DNA of 11,691 bases from assembly GCA_045540915.1 (NCBI GenBank), contig JAZQID010000082.1:1-11691 (forward strand), in the 5' to 3' direction. The translations under genes and the position numbers were made by a program. Positions 5,967 to 11,691 of the stretch are shown one piece after another (position 1 is the stretch's first letter; every line of letters begins with the position of its first letter). The DNA is from RGIG2206 sp045540915 (GTDB lineage Bacteria; Bacillota; Clostridia; Oscillospirales; Acutalibacteraceae). The notes beneath the pieces were generated by a model. That model was not told the DNA's origin and searched no databases. It saw only the letters and a list, made by a program, of their open reading frames with translations.

Positions 5967-6841
5967 GAGAACTGAAAATGTTCGAGCATAAAAGCAGCGG
6001 ACTGTTGATAACCTTCTGCGGCCTTGACGGTTGCGGAAAGACAACGATGATAGATATGTTAACTAAAAGGCTTTCGGAAGAAAACGACGTTTTTCTCACC
6101 AAACAGCCGACCCAATTTGTCAGAAACAGCGATATATTCAGGAATTATATGGATTCCGAAGAGCACGGAGATTATGAATACCGAAGTCTTTCACTGTTGG
6201 CAGCGAGTGACCGCGTTCAGCACGTAAACAAGGTGATATTGCCTCAATTAAATAATAGCAAGATGGTGATAAGTGATCGATATTTTTACTCCTGTCTGGC
6301 AAACCTGCGTGCGCGCGGCTATAAAAAGGACTGTTGGATCTATGACGTGTCCAAGGCCATAGCAAAGCCTGACGTTGCATTCTTTCTTGATGTTCCGGTT
6401 GATGTTGCGATATCCCGAGTGCGCAGTCGTCAGGAGGAAAAGGATAGATACATAGATGTTGAGCTTCAGCACCGACTCAGACAGGAGTATATAGACATCT
6501 GCAATGTAAATAAAGGCATATTGATATCTACAGAGCAGTCGCCTGACGAGACCTTTGACAAGGTGATGTGTGAGGTGAACCGTGTTCTGAGCCAAAGGAA
6601 CGGAGTGGACAAGCGTGTTTTTGACATTTTAAGTGAGCTTAGTTCAGTCGAGGTCAACGACCTATCTCAATCGCTCGCATCGGATATTGGCTTAGACAGT
6701 CTCGGACTGGTCAACCTGCTTTTGCAGCTCGAAGAGGAGTTTGGTATCTGCTTTGATGAGTCGGATATGAATCCTTATGACCTGACCGACGCAGGCGACG
6801 TTGTCGCACTTGTAAAGAAATACGGGGTGGGTAAGAAATGA
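5963..6841 (+). CDS. Thymidylate kinase-like protein fused to a C-terminal acyl carrier protein domain, 292 aa
   Basis: Two domains are visible. Residues about 12-210 resemble thymidylate kinase: P-loop GLDGCGKTT (20-28), the SDRYFYSCLA motif (about 104-113) matching the DR-Y/H-x-x-S signature, FLDVPVDVAISRVRSR, and an Arg-rich lid (QEEKDRYI). The usual Tyr-Gln after DRxxxSxxA is replaced by Asn-Leu, so the acceptor may not be dTMP. Residues about 216-288 are an ACP/peptidyl-carrier domain with DIGLDSLGLV. Ser246 is the expected 4'-phosphopantetheine attachment site. Normal thymidylate kinases end near residue 210, so the ACP is an addition. The ATG at 5963 follows AAAGGAG by eight bases and overlaps the previous stop (ATGA). 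The ACP is presumably charged by the ligase two genes downstream. The biological substrate of either domain is unknown. Confidence 0.85.
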   Translation: MRELKMFEHKSSGLLITFCGLDGCGKTTMIDMLTKRLSEENDVFLTKQPTQFVRNSDIFRNYMDSEEHGDYEYRSLSLLAASDRVQHVNKVILPQLNNSKMVISDRYFYSCLANLRARGYKKDCWIYDVSKAIAKPDVAFFLDVPVDVAISRVRSRQEEKDRYIDVELQHRLRQEYIDICNVNKGILISTEQSPDETFDKVMCEVNRVLSQRNGVDKRVFDILSELSSVEVNDLSQSLASDIGLDSLGLVNLLLQLEEEFGICFDESDMNPYDLTDAGDVVALVKKYGVGKK

Positions 6842-7836
6842 AAAGATCGGTTCAGCTTCCAATAGTTTCGCCGATATACAGCACTTATCATTTTCAGGGA
6901 AGTGCAAGTGCAATATTTAAGGATAATCCCAGCATATCCAACTGGTATTACAACGAGGTTATGATGCTCAGATGTAATACGAAATTCCTGAGTGGATATA
7001 CAAGCCCTGAGATAAATATTGAAAAATCAACCTTTGGCTCAAACCCAAATATAGAACGTATTTGGACACCAACAGATTTTGTTGGAGGATATATCCACGC
7101 CGTCATTCACAATATGTTGGATAAAGGGTATTACGTGGTGTTTTACGGAGTTGATGATTTTTATATAAAAGGTAAGTCTTGGTATAAGGAACTGCACGCC
7201 TATCATGACGGACTGATATGCGGATATGACCGTAACGATGATACATATACAATTTTTGCTTATGACAGCAACTGGATATATCGAGTCTTCAAGGTGTCAA
7301 AAAAGGACTTTGACAAGGGTGTTAGATCGGCAATAAGGAATGGAAAACAGATCGGGTTAAATGCTCTCAAGCCGAAGTTAGAAGAGATAACGTTAGACGT
7401 TAATAAAGTCTGTGAAAATATCGGTGAGTATTTGGACTCGACGCTTGAAAAATTTCAGCCCGATGAACACGAAACAGTCTACGGAACGGTGGTGCACGAT
7501 TATATCGGGATGTATCTTGACCGACTGTTTGACGGCACTATTCCGTATGGACGGATCGACAAACGGGTATTCAGGATGATATGGGAGCACAAAAAGGTTA
7601 TGTACGAACGTATGGTTGCCGTTGAAAAAGAATTGGGTATTGATAACGAGCTGAGCGTTAGGTATAAATCCGTCGTTAAGCAGGCGGATAATATGCGGAT
7701 GCTGTACGCCTCTCATACATTAAAGCAAAGAAACTCGGTCTTGCCAGTGATAAAGGAAAAGCTGATGTCGGTAAAGGAAAGCGAAAAACAGATATTGACC
7801 GAATTTGTCAAAAAGGTTAAGGAGAGGATCAAATGA
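6838..7836 (+). CDS. BtrH N-terminal-like / papain-fold putative acyltransferase, 332 aa
   Basis: I recognise this only at the domain level. Residues about 33-150 resemble the BtrH N-terminal family, cysteine-protease-like proteins whose founder transfers an acyl side chain from an ACP to an aminoglycoside in butirosin biosynthesis. The key stretch is YYVVFYGVDDFYI (98-110), then ELHAYHDGLICGYDRNDD with His120 and His123, then FAYDSNW with Asp143, giving a plausible His/Asp pair. Cys46 (MLRCNTKF) is a possible nucleophile, unproven. The C-terminal half (about 180-332) is helical and charged, with no motif I know. There is no signal peptide or membrane segment. Start and stop overlap both neighbours as ATGA, and the genes on either side encode the ACP and the acyl-activating enzyme, which strongly favours a transferase role. 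Its own ribosome binding site is weak, suggesting coupled translation. Confidence 0.6.
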   Translation: MKRSVQLPIVSPIYSTYHFQGSASAIFKDNPSISNWYYNEVMMLRCNTKFLSGYTSPEINIEKSTFGSNPNIERIWTPTDFVGGYIHAVIHNMLDKGYYVVFYGVDDFYIKGKSWYKELHAYHDGLICGYDRNDDTYTIFAYDSNWIYRVFKVSKKDFDKGVRSAIRNGKQIGLNALKPKLEEITLDVNKVCENIGEYLDSTLEKFQPDEHETVYGTVVHDYIGMYLDRLFDGTIPYGRIDKRVFRMIWEHKKVMYERMVAVEKELGIDNELSVRYKSVVKQADNMRMLYASHTLKQRNSVLPVIKEKLMSVKESEKQILTEFVKKVKERIK

Positions 7837-9224
7837 ATTTGTGGGATTGCTTAAAGAAAGAGATGCTTAAAAATCGCCGTCAGATCATATCTGAGTCTGA
7901 TGCACAACTGACTTATGAGGAAATGGTTATGCTCGCTCAGGTGCACGCCGATGAACTCGCGGGAGAGAAATGCTGTGCCATCTACTGTAAATCGGAACTG
8001 ATGACGGCAATTGGCCTGTTAGCCTGCTTTGCGGCTCAGGTAACGGCCGTGCCGATATCCTACCGTTATGGCAAACAGCACTGCGGACAGATACTCGAGA
8101 TGATAAGTCCGTCTTGTATTATGACAGACATCAACGGGAAGTTAGAGGTTATTCGTGTCAGTGATTTCCGTTATTTACAACCGAAGGACCATCCTGCGCT
8201 GATTATGTGCACGTCAGGCTCAACGGGGACTCCGAAGGGGGTAATGCTTGGCGCAAAGGGCCTGCTTGCCAACGCAAAGGACATCTTAAAATACTTTAAT
8301 CTCTCTGAAAGAGACACGGTGCTGATTGCCCGACCTTTATATCACTGTGCGGTTCTCACAGGAGAATTTATCGTATCTCTTCTTGCAGGATGCAAGATAG
8401 TGTTCAGTTCCTCGTCCTTCAATCCTATTGAAATGAGAAAACTGTTGAAGGATGAGAAGATTACCACCTTCTGTGGAACACCTACAATGTTCAACGTCCT
8501 GTCGCAGTTTTTCTGCAGGGAGGTCAGTATGACTAAGCAGGACGTATCCTGCAAGACCAAAAAAATCGTTGTTAGCGGCGAGTGCTTAAGCAGAGCGGTG
8601 GCCGAGAAGATACGCCGTTGTTTTCCGTTGGCATCGGTCTATCACGTGTACGGTCTTACCGAGGCAAGCCCCAGAGTCAGCTTTCTGCCTGCGGCATTTT
8701 TCGACGACGATCCCGAATGTGTCGGACTTCCGCTTGAGTCGGTGAGAATACGTATACAAAAGGATGACAGATTTGACAACGGAAACGGTGAGGGCATTAT
8801 TTGGGTAAGCGGACCCAATTTAATGCTTGGCTATTACAATAATGCGTCAATGACGGGTGAGGTTCTAAAGGACGGATGGCTCTGTACGGGCGATGTGGGA
8901 CATCTGGATGAAAAAGGTTTTCTTCATGTTATCGGAAGAAGCGACGATATGATGATACGCGCGGGTATGAATATCTATCCCAAGCAGATCGAATATGAAC
9001 TGCTGAAGGATCCCCGAACCAAAGAAGTTGTAGCATACGGCAGAAAGAATAAATATAACAGTGCCGATATATGTATGCGCATATCGGGAGACTTCAGTGA
9101 TGCAAACGAAGTGAAAATGATGTGCCTTGAGCGGCTTCCGGCATATTGTGTTCCGTCAAAGATAGAACTGTTGGATCAACTGCCTAAAGGCCCCTCCGGA
9201 AAGGTGAAAAGAGGCGAGTTGTAA
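7833..9224 (+). CDS. AMP-forming acyl-activating enzyme (acyl-CoA/acyl-ACP ligase, ANL superfamily), 463 aa
   Basis: This enzyme adenylates a carboxylic acid and transfers it to a thiol, probably the ACP domain encoded two genes upstream. Motifs run in order: P-loop MCTSGSTGTPKG (125-136), ARPLYHCA (A4 region), YGLTE (273-277), TGD (352-354), hinge/A8 GRSDDMMIRAGMNIYP (368-383), and C-terminal PSGKVKR with catalytic Lys457. At 463 residues it is short for the superfamily (usually 500-600), mainly because of a compact N-terminal region; all catalytic parts are present. It resembles aryl/fatty acyl ligases more than NRPS adenylation domains, but the acid cannot be read from sequence. The start overlaps the previous stop (ATGA) with AAGGAGAGG upstream. 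Two consecutive TAA stops end it, five bases before the next gene. Confidence 0.92.
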   Translation: MNLWDCLKKEMLKNRRQIISESDAQLTYEEMVMLAQVHADELAGEKCCAIYCKSELMTAIGLLACFAAQVTAVPISYRYGKQHCGQILEMISPSCIMTDINGKLEVIRVSDFRYLQPKDHPALIMCTSGSTGTPKGVMLGAKGLLANAKDILKYFNLSERDTVLIARPLYHCAVLTGEFIVSLLAGCKIVFSSSSFNPIEMRKLLKDEKITTFCGTPTMFNVLSQFFCREVSMTKQDVSCKTKKIVVSGECLSRAVAEKIRRCFPLASVYHVYGLTEASPRVSFLPAAFFDDDPECVGLPLESVRIRIQKDDRFDNGNGEGIIWVSGPNLMLGYYNNASMTGEVLKDGWLCTGDVGHLDEKGFLHVIGRSDDMMIRAGMNIYPKQIEYELLKDPRTKEVVAYGRKNKYNSADICMRISGDFSDANEVKMMCLERLPAYCVPSKIELLDQLPKGPSGKVKRGEL

Positions 9225-9229
9225 TAACA

Positions 9230-10360
9230 ATGTCGAATGCAATTATTGAAAGAATAAAGGATATAAGAGGTAGAGAACAGATAAACATTGATATGTCTAA
9301 CAGCAATAGCTACCGCGTGGTCGTTAATGAAACGGACGGCTCACGCACGGCATATTATTTTTCTGTTCCTGTCTACAACAGGCATACAGGTCGTATGTTG
9401 GACCTTACATTCAAAAAAACTGGAAACCGACTCGGTTACGTCGGCAGCAGTTGTTCGGTTGATTTTTATTCGGATTCAATACTTTTCAGTAACGGCCATA
9501 AGTCGGTTAAGCTCGTCTCCACATCAGAAAAGCTTATGTTCAGCCCACGTAAGTTGCTATATGAAAATGCCGAAGTAATTCCTACAACCAACGGTATTGC
9601 GTTTTTTACAAAAACCGACATTTCCAAGCAGGTGAAACTTGTTCTTCGCTCTGACCATCTCGCAGATGTAAGAGCAAACAATAAATATTTTGCAATTATG
9701 CAGTCAAAATTTTGTCCGCTTGTAACCATATCTTGTATTGGCACGACCGACCAATCGGGCAGGGTAGTCGCACCCGCTCTGTTGCAATATAGCAGAAGCG
9801 GTGACTCCTACGAAATAACCTTAACAGCAACAGATGAGAACAGCAGATACATTGCTTATGAGATAAATATGTATGAAAGAAAATTGTTTCAGGATACGAC
9901 GGTTGAAAGCGCTAATCCGGAAAGCAACAATGTGTTTGGTTCGGTCGCTTATATAGGCAACAGTAGTGCCTTTGGTCAGCAGTGGCTATATTGGAAGACG
10001 GATAACAGCTTGATCAACGATATTTCGTCATACAGAATACGCAAAGCCAAGCTACACATGCCCGTTTTGAACACTGATCGGGAGAAACTGTCGGCCTTTC
10101 ACATGGCGGCAAGGTTTTGTAGCTTTGGCTCCAATTGGGACAACAAAACAAAAAGCGGTTTGTTTTTAGGTGAAGCAGAGAGGGGGACAAGTTATCTGAA
10201 CTTAGATATCACCCCTCTTATTAGTGATAACATTACTCAGCGGCTATCGGCATCGAACGGAATGATACTCAGACCTAAAGCAACAGCAGGAGGTTTTGCT
10301 GCAGTTTCGACCGGCGACAGCTTTTACAAACCGCAGATTTTAGAAATAAATTATTTTTAG
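9230..10360 (+). CDS. DNRLRE-domain protein without signal peptide, 376 aa
   Basis: This protein has two parts. An N-terminal beta-rich domain (about 25-210) has the landmarks ETDGSRTAYYF and RLGYVGSSCSVDF, shared with the next gene's product. A C-terminal DNRLRE-type domain follows (about 219-376): FQDTTVESANP, NNVFGSVAYIG, an IRKAKLHMPV strand, then LNLDITPLI, GMILRPKA and a terminal PQILEINYF. DNRLRE modules occur mainly in secreted wall-associated and Rhs/YD-repeat proteins of Gram-positive bacteria. Here there is no Rhs repeat, signal peptide, LPXTG anchor or membrane segment, so how it leaves the cell, if it does, is unclear. The ATG follows the ligase stop by five bases, making it the fifth gene of that operon. 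No terminator is apparent after it. The domain call is from memory of family style; function is not known. Confidence 0.72.
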   Translation: MSNAIIERIKDIRGREQINIDMSNSNSYRVVVNETDGSRTAYYFSVPVYNRHTGRMLDLTFKKTGNRLGYVGSSCSVDFYSDSILFSNGHKSVKLVSTSEKLMFSPRKLLYENAEVIPTTNGIAFFTKTDISKQVKLVLRSDHLADVRANNKYFAIMQSKFCPLVTISCIGTTDQSGRVVAPALLQYSRSGDSYEITLTATDENSRYIAYEINMYERKLFQDTTVESANPESNNVFGSVAYIGNSSAFGQQWLYWKTDNSLINDISSYRIRKAKLHMPVLNTDREKLSAFHMAARFCSFGSNWDNKTKSGLFLGEAERGTSYLNLDITPLISDNITQRLSASNGMILRPKATAGGFAAVSTGDSFYKPQILEINYF

Positions 10361-10362
10361 TT

Positions 10363-10404
10363 TTATTGGGGAAAGCAATTGACCTCAATAGCGGTTAATA
10401 TGGG
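10363..10404 (+). promoter_or_regulatory. Shared 42-bp promoter-like element, copy 3 (before second DNRLRE gene)
   Basis: This is the most diverged copy: TTATTGGGGAAAGCAATTGACC, then TTAATAT at 10395-10401. It aligns to copies 1 and 2 without gaps and keeps the 28-base distance from the first G of GGGG to the -10-like box. The GGACA/TGTCC dyad is degraded (GGAAA/TGACC). It starts three bases after the stop of the preceding gene and its -10-like box ends 42 bases before the next ATG. A palindrome GAGAGCTCTC (10409-10418) follows. Confidence 0.6.
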
Positions 10405-10443
10405 CTCAGAGAGCTCTCAAAAAAACGAAAGGAAAAAATAAAA

Positions 10444-11691
10444 ATGAAAGAAAATTATGAAGAAATTTATTTGAGTGGATCTAATGCGGCTCAAAAGGAA
10501 AAGACAGTTGACGAGACACCTCTTAAGGCTGCCGATGATATGCAGGACAAAAATGAAAAGACGTCCAAAGCACCTCAGCCTGTTAAAGAGATAGTCGCTC
10601 TCAGGGGACCGAGCAACAAGGTGTTCCGTATGAGCGACGGAACTGAAAGAGCAGTATTCTATTCTCAGACGAAGCATCTGCTTGATGAAGAAACAAATCA
10701 GTATCGTGAGTTCGACATTGCTCTTAATGAAGAGGAGGGCGGCCTCGGTTACATCAGCAGCGGATGCGGCTTTATCGCACGCTTCAGCAAGGACAAGTCG
10801 GATGAAAAACTTTTCTCCATCGAAAAGGATGACTGCAAAGTGACTGCCTATGCCAAACGCCCAAAGAAGAATAAGCTTAGGCCTATGGGCATCAAAGGTT
10901 CTAAGGATAAGCGAGCAAATCAACTAGTGGTCGAGGGTATGTGTGACGCGACAGAGGTAGAATACACTGTAACACCCGATGGAATTAAGGAAAACATAAT
11001 CGTTTCCGAAAAACAAAACGTGTACAGATATCCGTTTGAACTCGTATGTGAAAATGTAACTGCCGAGTTGATTGAGAATGAAAACAAGGTGGTCTTTTGC
11101 AGAACGGATAACGGGGAAGAGGTGTTTAATATCCCTGCTCCCTATATGACCGACTCAAAGGGCAACAACTCCTACTCGGTTGCATACGATATCAATCAAA
11201 AGGGAGACGGCCGCATTACATTGACGGTAACCGCCGACAGCGACTGGATCAATGCGCAGGAACGTGCTTTTCCGATTGCGATAGACCCACAGATAATGAT
11301 ATCCCAAAGCGGCGCGATCACTACGTTTGGATGGCATGAAGGCTACCTTACCAATATCGACGAATATCACACCATCGGCAACGACATCGGACAACACCGA
11401 ATGTATATGATCGTGGCCAAAACGAACCTGCCGCACAACCCGAGGATAAAAAGCGCACGACTGCGTCTTACACAGGGAGGTTCCGAGTCAAACGGAACAA
11501 AGCGATACGAGATCTACCGCACAGACAGGGCAATATCACTCGGATATAACACTCCTGAGCCGACCGGCAATTTGCTCGGCTGCTGGACGTCAGGCAACAT
11601 GGAAAGCGGTGAAATCGAAATTGACGTAACACCGTTGATGGATAGCATATCGGAAGGGGCACATATCGTGCTGATGCGAAGCGATGACGCG
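10444..11691 (+). CDS. DNRLRE-domain protein, possible Rhs/WapA-like N-terminus; 416 codons, 3' end outside window
   Basis: The frame is open from ATG 10444 (AAAGGA about ten bases upstream) to the right edge with no stop. Residues 1-50 are a polar, Lys/Glu-rich tail with no signal peptide. Residues about 55-275 form a beta-rich domain with RMSDGTERAVFYS and GGLGYISSGCGFIARF, matching the previous gene's product. They end in the linker ERAFPIAIDPQI (273-284), a phrase typical of the point where DNRLRE domains start in Gram-positive Rhs/WapA-like proteins. The DNRLRE domain (about 285 onward) includes YLTNIDEYHTIGND, IKSARLRLTQ and EIEIDVTPLM. Whether Rhs repeats and a C-terminal toxin follow lies outside the window. 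It is preceded by the third copy of the 42-bp element, so it may have its own transcript as well as read-through from the operon upstream. Confidence 0.75.
   Translation, partial: MKENYEEIYLSGSNAAQKEKTVDETPLKAADDMQDKNEKTSKAPQPVKEIVALRGPSNKVFRMSDGTERAVFYSQTKHLLDEETNQYREFDIALNEEEGGLGYISSGCGFIARFSKDKSDEKLFSIEKDDCKVTAYAKRPKKNKLRPMGIKGSKDKRANQLVVEGMCDATEVEYTVTPDGIKENIIVSEKQNVYRYPFELVCENVTAELIENENKVVFCRTDNGEEVFNIPAPYMTDSKGNNSYSVAYDINQKGDGRITLTVTADSDWINAQERAFPIAIDPQIMISQSGAITTFGWHEGYLTNIDEYHTIGNDIGQHRMYMIVAKTNLPHNPRIKSARLRLTQGGSESNGTKRYEIYRTDRAISLGYNTPEPTGNLLGCWTSGNMESGEIEIDVTPLMDSISEGAHIVLMRSDDA

Noticed and set aside
3241..10404. Reading the three repeats as a CRISPR array, transposon ends or a REP family
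   Set aside because: Copies are kilobases apart, all on one strand, always upstream of a gene start and with a -10-like box at fixed spacing. There are no spacers, target duplications or transposase, so a shared promoter or operator is the better explanation, although a REP-like origin cannot be excluded.
10361..10443. Intrinsic terminator after the first DNRLRE gene
   Set aside because: The only inverted repeat is the short palindrome GAGAGCTCTC (10409-10418), which cannot form a stable hairpin with a proper loop. The A-rich run after it is on the wrong strand for a plus-strand terminator.
10417..10923. 168-residue minus-strand open frame
   Set aside because: It is antisense to the second DNRLRE gene. 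The apparent hydrophobic tail comes from reading A-rich leader sequence backwards, and there is no ribosome binding site at its start.

Overview
The window looks like a chromosomal segment of a gut-type anaerobic Clostridia (Firmicutes/Bacillota), most likely of the Ruminococcus/Oscillospiraceae kind. The evidence is fermentative pyruvate formate-lyase under a ZTP riboswitch, strong AAGGAGG ribosome binding sites, sigma-A promoters, a BcrA-type ABC transporter and Firmicutes-style holin/endolysin genes. The genus is an inference from protein style only.

Left part, minus strand (1-3193). The first 346 codons of pflB run off the left edge. Upstream of pflB are a near-consensus promoter, a ZTP (pfl-motif) riboswitch aptamer and an intrinsic terminator that shares bases with the 3' end of the aptamer. 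Next come a two-gene ABC-2 type exporter operon (ATPase then permease, TAATG junction), its promoter and its terminator. This part looks like ordinary core or housekeeping sequence.

Right part, plus strand (3241-11691). Everything here reads rightward and looks accessory. Unit A (3308-4723) is a phage-type lysis module: a coiled-coil/one-TM XhlA-like protein, a holin, and an Amidase_2-SH3b endolysin, closed by a clear terminator. Unit B (4881-10360) has five genes: an NTP_transf_5 nucleotidyltransferase, a thymidylate-kinase-like protein fused to an acyl carrier protein (ACP) domain, a BtrH-like putative acyltransferase, an AMP-forming acyl-activating enzyme, and a leaderless DNRLRE-domain protein. 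The first four are joined by three consecutive ATGA start/stop overlaps. Unit C (10444 to the right edge) begins a larger paralogue of that DNRLRE protein, of the kind seen at the N-terminus of Gram-positive Rhs/WapA-like proteins.

Units A, B and C are each preceded by the same 42-bp promoter-like element (3241, 4785, 10363). It is gap-free in all three copies, with 21 invariant positions. It carries a GGACA-N5-TGTCC dyad and a TTAGAAT/TTAATAT -10-like box at fixed spacing. The lysis module, the acyl-modification cassette and the leaderless surface/toxin-like proteins therefore probably form one regulon. A working hypothesis, inference only, is that the ligase charges the ACP, the BtrH-like enzyme transfers the acyl group to a protein or small-molecule acceptor, and holin/endolysin action releases the DNRLRE proteins, which have no signal peptide. 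No integrase, att site, tRNA, IS or CRISPR array was seen.
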